Of a DNA stretch of 64,000 nt, positions 51,448 to 60,601 are shown in pieces. Each line of letters begins with the position of its first letter. The stretch's first letter is position 1. This DNA comes from an uncultured Clostridia bacterium. GTDB taxonomy: Bacteria; Bacillota; Clostridia; Christensenellales; Borkfalkiaceae. The notes beneath the pieces are model-generated. The model saw only the letters and a program-made list of their open reading frames with translations. It was not told the origin of the DNA and searched no databases. A program made the translations under genes and the position numbers. The stretch covers positions 21,028 to 85,027 of the forward strand of contig CALVPY010000003.1 in the NCBI GenBank assembly GCA_944354535.1, read 5' to 3'.

Positions 51448-52356
51448 ATGACATCCCTGCTTGCGGCGCAGGTGGTGGCGCGCCGTGTCTTTTCCACCCT
51501 CTATATCTATCTCGACATCGCCTTTCTCGTCGTCCTGTGCGCCCTGCTCTTTGTGAAGAAGCGGCACCTGACCCTCCTCTTCGGGCTTGCGGGCGGCGTC
51601 CTCTATATGCTCGTCGATTACGGCATCTTCCATCTTCTGACGGGCTCCCGCCACATCGAAGGGGGCAGCCTCTTCTGGGTGCTCCTCTGGATGAGCATGA
51701 GCTACGGCATCACCAACTTCGTGCTGCTCTGGGTGTGGATGGGAAAGGACCGCCGCGCCGTCGAATGGACGCTCCTCATCTTCGTCTGGTGGATCGCCGC
51801 GCCCCTCATGGCCTCCGCCTTCGGACAGAGCTTCCCCACCGTCGCCATCTGGCGGGAGACGGAGGGCTATCACGGCTACATGGCGCTCGTGCTGCTTGCA
51901 GGGTATCTTTTCGGCATCCTCTATAACCTGCGGCAGAAAGAGCGCGGAAGGCGGCTGCCCCTTCTGAGGCTCTTTCTGATCGGCGTTGCCGTGCAGCTCG
52001 CGTGGGAGCTCGCGCTGCTTGTGGGCGGCATCCGCAGCGACGGTTTTTCGTGGGAGCAGAAGCTCAACACCCTCGTCGTCAACTCCCTGCTCGAGACCAA
52101 CCTCGGCGCGGTGCCCATCTTCTGCATCTACGCCCTCGTCACAGCGCGCTTTTCGGAGAGCGGCGCCCGCCGCCCCGCCGCCGCCTTTTCGGAGCGGGTG
52201 AAAGAGATCAACCTGCGCTCCTTCCGCGGGATGCCTCTCGATGAGCCCGCCCCCGCGCCCGATCCCGCATATTCCGCTGCCGCTCCCGTGACTGCTCCGA
52301 CCGGCGCAGACTCCGCAGAGCCCGCCGCAGAGCAAGGGCCTTCCATGCGGCAATAA
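51448..52356 (+). CDS. Uncharacterised polytopic membrane protein
   Basis: 302 residues; family not recognised. About seven transmembrane segments (for example YIYLDIAFLVVLCALLF, LLFGLAGGVLYMLVDYGIF, GYMALVLLAGYLFGILY, NLGAVPIFCIYALVTA) and an Ala/Pro-rich soluble tail of about 70 residues. Start at 51448 supported by CGGAGG. Single gene under a promoter with a palindromic operator, so it is probably inducible. Confidence 0.75.
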   Translation: MTSLLAAQVVARRVFSTLYIYLDIAFLVVLCALLFVKKRHLTLLFGLAGGVLYMLVDYGIFHLLTGSRHIEGGSLFWVLLWMSMSYGITNFVLLWVWMGKDRRAVEWTLLIFVWWIAAPLMASAFGQSFPTVAIWRETEGYHGYMALVLLAGYLFGILYNLRQKERGRRLPLLRLFLIGVAVQLAWELALLVGGIRSDGFSWEQKLNTLVVNSLLETNLGAVPIFCIYALVTARFSESGARRPAAAFSERVKEINLRSFRGMPLDEPAPAPDPAYSAAAPVTAPTGADSAEPAAEQGPSMRQ

Positions 52357-52370
52357 AACGCAATAATTTT

Positions 52371-52418
52371 CGGCGCGGGGCGCCCGCCACAGGCGGGCGC
52401 CCCGCGCCGCATTTTTTA
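52371..52418 (+). terminator. Terminator after the membrane protein gene
   Basis: An 18-bp perfect GC-rich stem (52371-52388 with 52392-52409), 3-nt loop, then CATTTTTT. Confidence 0.88.
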
Positions 52419-52429
52419 TTTGGTACCAT

Positions 52430-52650
52430 GCGGGCATGGCAACCCTTCCGTCAGGCTCGTTCCTCGCCTGCCACGTCTCGGCGGCGCAAGGGAAACGCCG
52501 CCTCGGTCACGGTTTTTGCCCGCAATGGCAAAAACCTCAGTTCGCCGCGCACGCACGCCACACCGTGGCGATGCGTATCATGCGCGGCTCACCCCCTTGC
52601 ACAGGGGAGGCAAAGAAATGCCCCCACCCCGCCGCCCGTGCCCTTCCATA
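52430..52650 (-). repeat. Dispersed two-hairpin element, inverted copy (family R1)
   Basis: On the minus strand hairpin A has ATCGCCAC-GGT-GTGGCGTG and hairpin B GGTTTTTGCC / GGCAAAAACC, then ctgaggcggcgtttcccttg as in copy 2 and gcaggcgagg. Almost identical to the inverted copy at 63285-63515. Confidence 0.6.
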
Positions 52651-52724
52651 AGGGCGGCGGAAGGCAAACATAAGAGTTTTTTATTGCAGCGGGGCAAAAA
52701 AGCGCTCCGCCGCCCCCGCGATAT

Positions 52725-52754
52725 TTGACAATAAAATGCGGCGCGTGTTATAAT
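52725..52754 (+). promoter_or_regulatory. Promoter of asnA
   Basis: TTGACA (52725-52730), 18-nt spacer, TATAAT (52749-52754). GAGAGG precedes the ATG. Confidence 0.8.
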
Positions 52755-52773
52755 TCCAAAGAGAGGTAACAAC

Positions 52774-53781
52774 ATGAACCGCATCGTCATCCCCGAAACT
52801 TACCGCCCCGCGCTGGGCGGCTACGATCTCCAGTGCGCCATCGGCTATATCAAACACGGCTTCCAGGCCGAGCTCGAGCGCTCCCTGCGCTTGAAGCGCG
52901 TCTCCGCGCCCCTCTTCGTCTCCGCCGACTCCGGCCTCAACGACGACCTGAGCGGCACCGAGCGCCCCGTCGCCTTCGACATCCCCGCCATCGGCAAGGA
53001 GGGGCAGATCGTACACTCCCTCGCCAAATGGAAGCGGCTGGCGCTCAAAAAGTACGGCTTTCAGATGCACGAAGGGCTGTATGCCGACATGAACGCCGTC
53101 CGCCGCGACGAAGCGCTCGACAATCTCCACTCCGTCTATGTCGACCAGTGGGATTGGGAGAAGATCGTCTCCCGCGAGGACCGCTGCACCGGCTTTTTGT
53201 ATGCGACGGTGCGCGCCATCGTGAACGCCGTGTGCAACGTGAGCGAGGCGCTGAAGCGCGAATTCCCGCAGATCGCCGTCTCCCTTTCGCGCGAGGTCGC
53301 CTTCGTCACTTCGCAGGAGCTCGAGGACCGCTGGCCCGGACTTACCCCCGAAGAACGGGAGACCGCCTTCGTCAAAGAGCACCCGACCGCTTTCATCACG
53401 CAGATCGGCGGGGCGCTGAAGTCGGGCAAGCCGCACGGCTGCCGCGCGCCCGACTACGACGATTGGCAGCTCAACGGCGACCTCTTCTTCTGGCACGAGA
53501 CGCTCGGCTGCGCGCTCGAAGTTTCGTCGATGGGCATCCGCGTGGACAGCGCCTCCCTCGACAGGCAGCTCACGATCGCGGGCTGCGACTACCGCCGCGC
53601 CTTCCCCTTCCACAAGATGCTGCTCGAAGGGGAGCTCCCCCTCACGATCGGCGGCGGCATCGGACAGTCCCGCCTGTGCATGCTGATGATCGGCTGCGCG
53701 CACATCGGCGAGGTGCAGGCAAGTCTGTGGGACGAGAACACCCGCGCTGTCTGCCGCGAAAGCCACATCCCTCTGCTGTAA
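52774..53781 (+). CDS. asnA: Aspartate-ammonia ligase
   Basis: Ammonia-dependent asparagine synthetase with a class II tRNA-synthetase-like fold. 335 residues: FVSADSGLNDDLSGTERPV, EGLYADMNAVRRDE, VYVDQWDWEK, and GGGIGQSRLCM (motif 3 Arg). Single gene with its own promoter and terminator. Confidence 0.96.
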   Translation: MNRIVIPETYRPALGGYDLQCAIGYIKHGFQAELERSLRLKRVSAPLFVSADSGLNDDLSGTERPVAFDIPAIGKEGQIVHSLAKWKRLALKKYGFQMHEGLYADMNAVRRDEALDNLHSVYVDQWDWEKIVSREDRCTGFLYATVRAIVNAVCNVSEALKREFPQIAVSLSREVAFVTSQELEDRWPGLTPEERETAFVKEHPTAFITQIGGALKSGKPHGCRAPDYDDWQLNGDLFFWHETLGCALEVSSMGIRVDSASLDRQLTIAGCDYRRAFPFHKMLLEGELPLTIGGGIGQSRLCMLMIGCAHIGEVQASLWDENTRAVCRESHIPLL

Positions 53782-53794
53782 AACCGCTTTTCAT

Positions 53795-53836
53795 ATAAAA
53801 AACCGCTCCCGAGCCTTCTCCTCGGGGGCGGTTTTG
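53795..53836. terminator. Bidirectional terminator between asnA and cpsB
   Basis: A 13-bp stem AACCGCTCCCGAG / CTCGGGGGCGGTT (one G.U) with TTTT on the plus side and a T-run on the minus side. Serves both convergent genes. Confidence 0.82.
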
Positions 53837-53850
53837 TGCATAAGATCGTT

Positions 53851-54537
53851 TCAGATCCAGGATGTCATGCCGAACAGCGCGGTAAAGTTGTTTTCGAACA
53901 GAGAGTCATACAGGCGCGGAAATTTGCGCTTGACGTACTTCTGCGCGGCTTCAAAGTCGACGGAGCGGGAACGGTCATCGTGCGCATCCGAAGCGATGGC
54001 GTCCACCAGCCTTTCCTTCAAAAGAAATTTCGCCGTCTTGACGGCGTGTTCGTGCGCGAACGCGCCCGCATTGAGCTGGATCATGCCGCCGCTCTCGCGG
54101 ATGAGGAAGTAATCGTCCTTTTTCAGATACCAATAGCGCTCGATGTGCGCCACGACTGGGCGGAACCCCGCCGCCGCAAGATCGAAGACGGCATCTGCGA
54201 TGGCCGTCTCCTCCCGCGTGGAAAATTCGACGAGCACGGCGCGGCTCCCGTTCAGGGTGAGCAGTTTCCCCGCGGCAAGGTCTTCCGCCATGCCGGGATA
54301 GTAGTAGATCTCCGCGCCGAGATAAAAGCTGACGGGAAGATCGCGCATCGCCTCGGAAAAGGACGCGAACGCTTCCTTCAGCCGCGCGGCATCCCGATGC
54401 TCCGCATTCTGATGGGGCGTGCAGATGACCTCCTCCACACCTGCCTCGCGGTACCGCTCTGCCATGGCGCGCGCCACGCCGAGATCTTCGGCGCCGTCAT
54501 CCACCCCGGGGAGGATATGGCTGTGGATATCGATCAT
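53851..54537 (-). CDS. cpsB: CpsB-type tyrosine-protein phosphatase
   Basis: PHP-fold manganese-dependent phosphatase, 228 residues: DIHSHILPGVDDGAED at 3-18, CTPHQN, EFSTRE, HIERY, SDAHDD. It dephosphorylates the BY-kinase encoded just upstream, controlling polysaccharide chain length. GGAGG precedes the ATG. Confidence 0.92.
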   Translation of the reverse strand: MIDIHSHILPGVDDGAEDLGVARAMAERYREAGVEEVICTPHQNAEHRDAARLKEAFASFSEAMRDLPVSFYLGAEIYYYPGMAEDLAAGKLLTLNGSRAVLVEFSTREETAIADAVFDLAAAGFRPVVAHIERYWYLKKDDYFLIRESGGMIQLNAGAFAHEHAVKTAKFLLKERLVDAIASDAHDDRSRSVDFEAAQKYVKRKFPRLYDSLFENNFTALFGMTSWI

Positions 54538-54561
54538 CGCGCACCTCCCTCCGTGCGGAAC

Positions 54562-56028
54562 TCAGTCATGGTGCCTGTCCGCTCTTTCGTTATCCGAATA
54601 ATAGCCGCCGTGGCTGTAATAGTAGTAATAATATCCGCCGCGGCCCTTGGGATCGCACTTCGTCGTGTTGATCCCGATGATGCGCGCGCCGACCAGCCTC
54701 AGGCTCGCAACGGCTTCGCGCGCGTCCTTCTTTTTGACGTCGCGCATGGCGACGTTGAAGATGACGCCGTCGCTGAACTTGGAGATCGCCTGGGCGTCCG
54801 AACAGACGAGCACGGGCGGAGCATCCAGAAAGATGTAGTCGTAGCGGATGCGAAGCGATTCGATGAACTGGCCGAGGCGGCTGTCCTCGATGACGGCAAC
54901 GGGATTGAGCACCTTCCTGCCCGCCGTGATGAGGTCGACGCCCGACGCGGTGTGCTTGATGACCTCTTCCTCACTGCGCGAACCGTCGAGGAAATCTACG
55001 ATGCCGCGTTCGCGCGGCACGGTGAACACGCGGTGCATGATCGCCTTGCGCAGATCGAGATCGATGAGGAGCACCTTCTTGCCGTTGTGCGCCGCACAGG
55101 CAGCAAGATTTGCAAGCGTCGTGCTCTTGAGCTCGCCCTCGCCCGTCGAGGTGATCATGATGACCCCGTAGGGATGTTCGAGATCGGAATAGCGGATGTT
55201 GGTGAGAAGGTTGTTGTACGGCTCGTAGCTGCGCACGGAGGGTTCCACCAGGCGCGTGGCGCTGTGGCTGCCGCGTCCTTTGCGCCGCCCCTTCTCCTTC
55301 TTGCTCTTGTCGTCGACGAAGGCGCCGATGACGCGGTCCTCGAGCAGCTCCTCCACTTCCTTGCGCGTACGGAATTTGTTGGACGCAAACTCTTTGATGA
55401 ACACGACGACGCAGCCCACGACAAGGCCGCCCAAAAGCGAGACCGCCGAATAGAGGACCTTATTGGGCGAAGAGTAGGTGCCGAGCTTGGCGTACGAGAT
55501 CCTCGTGACCGCATTCCGCAGGACGAGCGCCAGATTGTCGTCAGAGGTATTGGTATAGTTGATGAGCGCATCGACCACGAAATTCGCCATATTCATGGCG
55601 GTGGTCTTGTTCGGATGCTCTGCGGTGACCGAGATGATAAAGCTGTCGTCGCTCGAAGAGACGGTGACGCAGCTCCCGAGATCGGCTTCCGTGACGTCGG
55701 GATGGGCGTCTTCGACCATGCCGTAGATCTTATCGCCCTTGATCAGGCTGACCACGGTACCGATGAGTTTCTGCGAATTGGTGAGGTCGAACTCGTTGGA
55801 CGGCTGAGTGCTGTCCGCATCGTCGTTGATGACGACGGAAAAGGTCGCCGTAGAGGCAAATTTCTCTTCGGCGATCCCGAACGTATAGACGAGCCCCGCC
55901 GCAAAGATGACGGCGGTGATGACAGCGAGAAGGACGATGTTCTTCCAGAGCGCCGCAAACAGCTCGCCGAGACGGATGGTAGACTCCCGCTCCGGAGCTT
56001 CGTTCTGTATTCCCGTATTTTCTTCCAT
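54562..56028 (-). CDS. Polysaccharide co-polymerase / BY-kinase fusion (CpsC-CpsD)
   Basis: 488 residues combining a Wzz-type membrane domain (transmembrane segments at about 30-52 and 190-212) with a bacterial tyrosine kinase. Walker A' LLIDLDLR and Walker B FLDAPPVLV are normal, but Walker A reads STGEGELKSTTLAN, with Leu instead of Gly before the Lys and two extra residues relative to PGEGKST. The C-terminus carries a Tyr cluster (GGYYYYYYSHGGYY), the usual autophosphorylation tail. Glycosyltransferase genes of a capsule locus are not adjacent. Confidence 0.88.
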   Translation of the reverse strand: MEENTGIQNEAPERESTIRLGELFAALWKNIVLLAVITAVIFAAGLVYTFGIAEEKFASTATFSVVINDDADSTQPSNEFDLTNSQKLIGTVVSLIKGDKIYGMVEDAHPDVTEADLGSCVTVSSSDDSFIISVTAEHPNKTTAMNMANFVVDALINYTNTSDDNLALVLRNAVTRISYAKLGTYSSPNKVLYSAVSLLGGLVVGCVVVFIKEFASNKFRTRKEVEELLEDRVIGAFVDDKSKKEKGRRKGRGSHSATRLVEPSVRSYEPYNNLLTNIRYSDLEHPYGVIMITSTGEGELKSTTLANLAACAAHNGKKVLLIDLDLRKAIMHRVFTVPRERGIVDFLDGSRSEEEVIKHTASGVDLITAGRKVLNPVAVIEDSRLGQFIESLRIRYDYIFLDAPPVLVCSDAQAISKFSDGVIFNVAMRDVKKKDAREAVASLRLVGARIIGINTTKCDPKGRGGYYYYYYSHGGYYSDNERADRHHD

Positions 56029-56132
56029 TTCTTTCCTCGTTTCCTAATCCTGTGCGCGAAGGGGGCACGGAGATCGGCCTTGCATATCGGCCGCAGCGGA
56101 AAGACCCGCCTTCCTCACTTACCGATGAAATT

Positions 56133-56161
56133 ATTATAAAGTATTTGCCCCCTTCTGTCAA
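56133..56161 (-). promoter_or_regulatory. Promoter of the BY-kinase-cpsB operon
   Basis: TTGACA (56156-56161), 17-nt spacer, TATAAT (56133-56138) on the minus strand; leader about 100 nt containing a direct repeat of GGCCGAT. Confidence 0.85.
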
Positions 56162-56267
56162 CCCAAAGCCGCTCGTTTTTTCCATCTTTCTCCGCCTGTT
56201 TTCAATTTTTCTGAATGCAGGCCGAGGATTATTCGTTATTTTGTGCAGTATGTCAACAAAAATGTCC

Positions 56268-57962
56268 TCAAAAACGCCCGTTTTCCAATTCGGCGCGGCA
56301 CCCGAGGAAGTTGCCCTCGCCCGCCGGCACACCGTTCAGGTCCACGCGCGTCAGAAGGGGCGCATATGCAAAGGCATAGGGCGCGATCGCCGTCACGGGA
56401 TAGCTCTTTCCGCCCTTTTCGACGCGCTCGGGAACGCGATACTCCCCCGCCCGCCCCGAAGGGAAGGCCGTGAGCACGGCGCCCGCCCCCTCGAGGGAGA
56501 AGAGCACGCCGTCCGCGGCAAAATAGCGGGGATTTTCCTCCGCCACAAAAAACTCCCGCAGGCGGTAACAGCCCGAAAAGGCGCCCTGCCCGATCGTTCG
56601 GAGCGACGCGGGCAGCGTGACGAACTGCGCCCCCGAGCGGAAGAAGGCGAACTCCTCCACGGCGGGCACGCCCTCGCGCAGCCTGACCGTACGGGAATAT
56701 CCCGTATAAGCGAAGCCCTCCGCCCCGACGGTGCGGCAGGCGTGCTCCGTCTCTTCCCAGACCGCCGAGCCCGCGATGCCGAGGTTGCGCACGAGCCCGA
56801 CGACCCCTTCTGCGGCAAAGGTGAGCGTCTCCTCCTCGCGTACATTGCGCACATATCCCGCGAGGTAATCCTTCCCCTCATAGCGCACGGTGCGCCCCTC
56901 CGCCGCGGGCAGGAGCGCGCGGATCGCCGCCGTCTCCTCCGCCGTTCCCTCGCAGTTGACGACGGTGATGCGCGTACAGCCCGCAAAGGCGTCCTCCGGC
57001 ACATCGGAAAGCGCGCGCGGGATGCACAGGCGGGCGAGCCCTTCGCAGCCCGCAAAGGCCCCCGCCCCCAGAGCGCTCACGCCCGAGGGAAGGTCGGCGG
57101 CATACAGCGCCCTGCATCGGGCGAACGCCTCCGCGCCGATGCTCTCAAGCGCGGCGGGAAAAGTGACTTCCTCCAGATAGTCACAGCCCGCAAAGGCCCC
57201 CGCCCCGATCTTTTTTACGCTGTCGGAAAGGTTGACGGAGGTGAAATATGCCCCCGCGAAGGCGCCCTCCGGGATGGCGGCGACCCCCGCCGTCACGCAG
57301 AGTTCATAGCCGAAATAAGCGGGATCGGAGGCATCCGCCGCCTCGCGTTCGAGCTTCTTCCCCTCCGCGCGGTAGCCAAAGAGCGATCCCCCGTCATAAA
57401 AGAGGGTATGCGTAAAGTACTCCGCAAGCGCCGCACGCTCATATTCTCCGCCGGGGAGGGAGATCTCCCGTTCCCCCACCGACGCGGCGAGCGCTTCCGG
57501 ATCCGCCGTCCCGTTGAAGAGATGAAAATAATACTGGCTGTCCGAAAAGAGCGACGTGAGGACGACCTCACAGCGGCCGCGGAAGAGATCGATCCCCGAA
57601 CAGGAAGCGGTATGCCCGAGGGCGGCGGTGGAATACCAGCTCCGTTCCGCCGCAGGCGCGGCATAGAACGTGCGGCTGTTCCTCAGATAGAAGAGCTCCC
57701 CCCTGCGCTGGTCAAGGGAGAAGTCGGTATAGCCGTTCTCTTCGAGCACGGCGCGCGCGGCGGCAGGGCCGGACGCATCGGCGGGCACCTCCTCCTGATG
57801 CGCCGCAAGGACGGCGTTCATCGCCTCGATGCGCGCAAGGTCGCTGCGCTGAGAGATGAGATCTGCCGACTGCCACAGGGCAAGCCCCGCGGCAGCACAA
57901 AATGCCCCGGCGAGCAGGGCGACGATCATGCCGTGGATGAGTTTTACGAGCTTCTTCTGCAT
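56268..57962 (-). CDS. BspA-type leucine-rich repeat surface protein
   Basis: 564 residues. N-terminal signal anchor (KLIHGMIVALLAGAFCAAAGLAL), an alpha-rich region, then about ten LRR_5 repeats of the form IGAGAFAGC-L--V-LP--L--I. Probably membrane-attached with an extracellular repeat domain; BspA-like proteins often mediate adhesion. The start was set at 57962, 38 nt after the predicted +1; a GTG 54 nt upstream lies before the transcription start. No strong ribosome site. Confidence 0.82.
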   Translation of the reverse strand: MQKKLVKLIHGMIVALLAGAFCAAAGLALWQSADLISQRSDLARIEAMNAVLAAHQEEVPADASGPAAARAVLEENGYTDFSLDQRRGELFYLRNSRTFYAAPAAERSWYSTAALGHTASCSGIDLFRGRCEVVLTSLFSDSQYYFHLFNGTADPEALAASVGEREISLPGGEYERAALAEYFTHTLFYDGGSLFGYRAEGKKLEREAADASDPAYFGYELCVTAGVAAIPEGAFAGAYFTSVNLSDSVKKIGAGAFAGCDYLEEVTFPAALESIGAEAFARCRALYAADLPSGVSALGAGAFAGCEGLARLCIPRALSDVPEDAFAGCTRITVVNCEGTAEETAAIRALLPAAEGRTVRYEGKDYLAGYVRNVREEETLTFAAEGVVGLVRNLGIAGSAVWEETEHACRTVGAEGFAYTGYSRTVRLREGVPAVEEFAFFRSGAQFVTLPASLRTIGQGAFSGCYRLREFFVAEENPRYFAADGVLFSLEGAGAVLTAFPSGRAGEYRVPERVEKGGKSYPVTAIAPYAFAYAPLLTRVDLNGVPAGEGNFLGCRAELENGRF

Positions 57963-58006
57963 ACGTTCATGGGGATGCGCGCGGGCATCCGTTCCCGAAT
58001 GAGACC

Positions 58007-58035
58007 ATCTTACCACAAACCGCCGCTTTTTTCAA
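58007..58035 (-). promoter_or_regulatory. Promoter of the LRR gene
   Basis: TTGAAA (58030-58035), 17-nt spacer, TAAGAT (58007-58012) on the minus strand. Confidence 0.65.
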
Positions 58036-58136
58036 GTTTATCCGTCCGAGGGGACAAACTTTCACAAAAAAACAGGACGGGCTGCCTCGAAAGCTCCTTT
58101 GACCGCCCTGCCTGCAGGCGTTCTTTCGGCAAGAAG

Positions 58137-58165
58137 TTGACAACGAAGGGGCTGTATGCTACAAT
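58137..58165 (+). promoter_or_regulatory. Promoter of mscS
   Basis: TTGACA (58137-58142), 17-nt spacer, TACAAT (58160-58165); AAAGGAG before the ATG. Confidence 0.82.
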
Positions 58166-58217
58166 ATTGCCTGTATGCGGGCGCGCGCGCCCGCGACTAA
58201 AAAAGGAGAAATCTGCC

Positions 58218-59075
58218 ATGACTTTTTGGGAAAAGATCGTAAGCGGCATGAGCGCCTTCTGGGAGCAGTTCGTGAACAACACCGGCCTTGTCATCGTGCG
58301 CACGCTCGCCTTCCTCGTTTTGGGGCTCGTCGTCATCCGCATCGTACAGATCATCGCCCGCTCCGCCTCGCTCAAGAGCCGCAAGCTCGACCGCGCCGCC
58401 TCCACCTTTGTGCTGTCCATCCTGACGGTGGTGCTGTATATCGCGCTCGTCATCGTGCTCGTCAGCTCTCTGGGCTTCTCCACGGCGGGCATCATCGCGG
58501 CGTTTTCCGCCGTCGCCCTCGCCGTCGCCCTCGCGCTGAAGGACAGCCTCGGCAGCCTTGCGAACGGCGTCATCATCATCTTTTCAAAGCCTTTCAAGAA
58601 GGGAGACAGCGTCAAGATCGGCGACTACACGGGCAGCGTGCAGGAGATCCGCCTCTTCAATACCAAAATTCTGACGCCCGACAACGACACCGTCATCATC
58701 CCCAACAGCGACGTTTTGGGGAGCGAGCTCGTCAATTACAGCACCATGCCCATGCGGCGCATCGCCTTCGGCTTCTCCGTCGCCTACGGCGAAGACCCCG
58801 AGACGGTCAAGCGCGTCGTGCTCGAAGGGGTGAAGGCCATTCCCAACGTCGTGGATACGCCCGCGCCCTCCGTCGTCATCACCGACTATCAGGCGAGCGC
58901 CGTCGGCTATTCCGTGCGCGTATGGACGCCCAACGAATTTTACTGGACGACGCACGCCGCCATCCGCGACACCGTGCTGAAAGTCCTCAACGAGAACGGG
59001 CTCGAGATCCCCTACGACCGCCTCGAAGTCACGATGCGGCCCAACGCTTCCTATGAAAGAGGTGACAGACAATGA
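58218..59075 (+). CDS. mscS: Small-conductance mechanosensitive channel
   Basis: 285 residues, the size of Escherichia coli MscS. Three transmembrane segments; the pore helix reads AFSAVALAVALALKDSLGSLANGVIIIFSKPF; the beta domain follows (VKIGDYTGSVQEIRLFNT, VIIPNSDVLGSELVNYS). Protects against hypo-osmotic shock. Overlaps the next gene by 4 nt. Confidence 0.94.
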   Translation: MTFWEKIVSGMSAFWEQFVNNTGLVIVRTLAFLVLGLVVIRIVQIIARSASLKSRKLDRAASTFVLSILTVVLYIALVIVLVSSLGFSTAGIIAAFSAVALAVALALKDSLGSLANGVIIIFSKPFKKGDSVKIGDYTGSVQEIRLFNTKILTPDNDTVIIPNSDVLGSELVNYSTMPMRRIAFGFSVAYGEDPETVKRVVLEGVKAIPNVVDTPAPSVVITDYQASAVGYSVRVWTPNEFYWTTHAAIRDTVLKVLNENGLEIPYDRLEVTMRPNASYERGDRQ

Positions 59076-59578
59076 ATGTATTTCTGCTCCTGACCGAACC
59101 GGCCGCCGAAGCCGCCGGAACTTCGGGCGAACTGCTCCTCAATTACCTCATCTACGCCGCCATTATCGTCGTCGGCATCCTCATCCTGCTGTTTTTGAGG
59201 AAGGCCTCTCGCCTGCCCTCTCATGCGGAGATCAAAGAGAACATCACCGCCTTCTCTTCCGCCCTTGCCGACGCAGACGAGAGCGCGCCCGACCGCCTCG
59301 TCGAGCGCATCAACCGCGCCAACAAGCTCCTCGGCGACTGCGATAAGCTCGTCTACGCGACGAGCGCCGTCGCCCAGAAGGAACGCGACAGCGATATGGA
59401 CGGCGTCTGCACCCTCCTCGAGGGAGCGCGGGAAGAGCTTTCCGCCTTCCGGAACGGCGGCGGCGCGGAAAATTGGCGCCTTGCGGAGGCGCGCACCCGC
59501 GCCGAAGGGAGCCTCGCGCTCATGGAACGCATCCTCGAGCGCGACAAGGCCCTCAAAAAGAACAAGAAGCGCGCATAA
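59072..59578 (+). CDS. Uncharacterised small membrane protein downstream of mscS
   Basis: 168 residues; not recognised. One transmembrane segment (LIYAAIIVVGILILLFL, about 26-42) and a charged, helical cytoplasmic tail ending in a Lys-rich stretch. The 4-nt ATGA overlap with mscS implies translational coupling, so it may be a channel partner. Confidence 0.7.
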   Translation: MNVFLLLTEPAAEAAGTSGELLLNYLIYAAIIVVGILILLFLRKASRLPSHAEIKENITAFSSALADADESAPDRLVERINRANKLLGDCDKLVYATSAVAQKERDSDMDGVCTLLEGAREELSAFRNGGGAENWRLAEARTRAEGSLALMERILERDKALKKNKKRA

Positions 59579-59594
59579 AATACGCGTACGCCTG

Positions 59595-59645
59595 AGAGGC
59601 GCAGCCGCCCCCGCAAACCGCGGGGGCGGCTGCGCCTCTTATTTT
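59595..59645 (+). terminator. Terminator after the mscS operon
   Basis: A 20-bp perfect stem (59595-59614 with 59620-59639), loop AAACC, then TATTTT. Confidence 0.88.
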
Positions 59646-59833
59646 CGGAAGCTTCTAAGTACCCGCCCGTACGGAGCGCCCCGAGCGCAGTTCGGACGGG
59701 GCGGAACGCTCCCCGAAAACAGCTCAAACGAGGTCTGTTCGTCCGCGGGACGCAGCGGGAGATCGGCAGAAAAGCAAAGCCCTTCTCCCTGCCCCTGACG
59801 GCGGGGATCGCCCCCGAACCCGCCCGTGCGGAA

Positions 59834-59869
59834 CAAAAAGTAAGCGGTGCATCGTTTGATGCACCGCTT
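59834..59869 (-). terminator. Terminator of the candidate large RNA
   Basis: A perfect 12-bp stem AAGCGGTGCATC / GATGCACCGCTT, loop AAAC, followed by ACTTTTTG on the minus strand. Confidence 0.85.
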
Positions 59870-60596
59870 GTTGACGAATATGAAATTTATTGATCCGACC
59901 GCTGATTCCGAAAAGTATTCCTCATTGATCGAACTTACAGGCTTTTCCCTACTTTTTTCTTTCGGTCAAAATCTCGATCCGGAAAAATTTTTCTTTCCCT
60001 TTTACGATCTTCCCGCTCTTTTCTTCCCATCCATTCCGTGTCGTTTCTTATTTTTCAGAGCCTCCGATCGTTTCCCTATCTTTCTTCCCAACCAAGCTTT
60101 CATCTTGCCTGTTCCGAAAAGACAATTTTGCGATCTCTCTGAAATCTTTCTTTGACCCGATCTGAAAAGTTTCTTTCATTGGATCTTGAAAAAATGCTTT
60201 TCAAATTGCCAAAGACTTTGTTCCCTCTGAATGCGATTTGAAGGGTTTCGAGCAATAAATTTGATACTCGTCACAACAATTGGTAACTTTCCATCGGCTT
60301 TCCCGATCTCTTTCTGCGCCGGAAACAAACCGTCTGTGGAAGGAATCCCTGTTCTCTTGCAAGAGGTTCTCCAAACTTTTTCTAACCGATTTGGGGGAAG
60401 GCATATCTTCTTGGATACTTCGTTCTTGCAAAGGTCCTTGGTTTCAATTCCGTTTCGGAACCGTCCACAGATCAAACTTATGTTCCTTTGTTCAAACGAC
60501 TTATCCTTTCGGAATGCATCCTTTGACCGGGAAGTGAAATTTGGCTGTTCCTTTTGTTCGATTGAGGTTCGCCGTGTTGGTTACTTCCTTGTTGTG
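59834..60596 (-). ncRNA. Candidate large structured non-coding RNA (about 760 nt)
   Basis: A near-consensus promoter at 60602-60629 reads into it and an intrinsic terminator ends it. No frame encodes a protein-like sequence or has a ribosome site. Base composition (about 42% GC, purine-rich) is unlike the rest of the window. Long-range nested helices are visible: GUUCGAU-UGAGG (59920-59934, CAA bulge) with CCUCAAUCGAAC (60556-60567), 12 bp; CGGUCAAA (about 60522-60529) with UUUGACCG (about 59963-59970), 8 bp; UCUGUGGA with UCCACAGA (60464-60471 and 60333-60340), 8 bp; and a local UUCCG-AAA-CGGAA hairpin near 60454. It does not match RNase P, tmRNA or SRP RNA signatures. A member of a known large RNA class (OLE, GOLLD, ROOL and similar) cannot be excluded. 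Confidence 0.6.
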
Positions 60597-60601
60597 CCCT
60601 T

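Larger units (their letters stand above)
52357..52773. other. Intergenic region with terminator and R1 repeat
   Basis: It contains the membrane-gene terminator (52371-52418), one inverted R1 element (about 52430-52650) and the asnA promoter (52725-52754). No gene. Confidence 0.6.

Noticed and set aside
56052-58217. Long plus-strand frame upstream of and fused in phase to mscS
   Set aside because: It is antisense to the LRR gene; mscS has its own promoter and ribosome site at 58137-58218 and a normal MscS N-terminus.
59639-59836. 65-aa minus-strand frame starting with TTG next to the large-RNA terminator
   Set aside because: It begins inside the terminator tail, lacks a ribosome site and lies in GC-rich structured DNA; not supportable as a gene.
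60176-60475. 99-aa and 76-aa minus-strand frames within the candidate large RNA
   Set aside because: No Shine-Dalgarno, no recognisable protein pattern, overlapping each other in different frames; the paired helices fit an RNA better.
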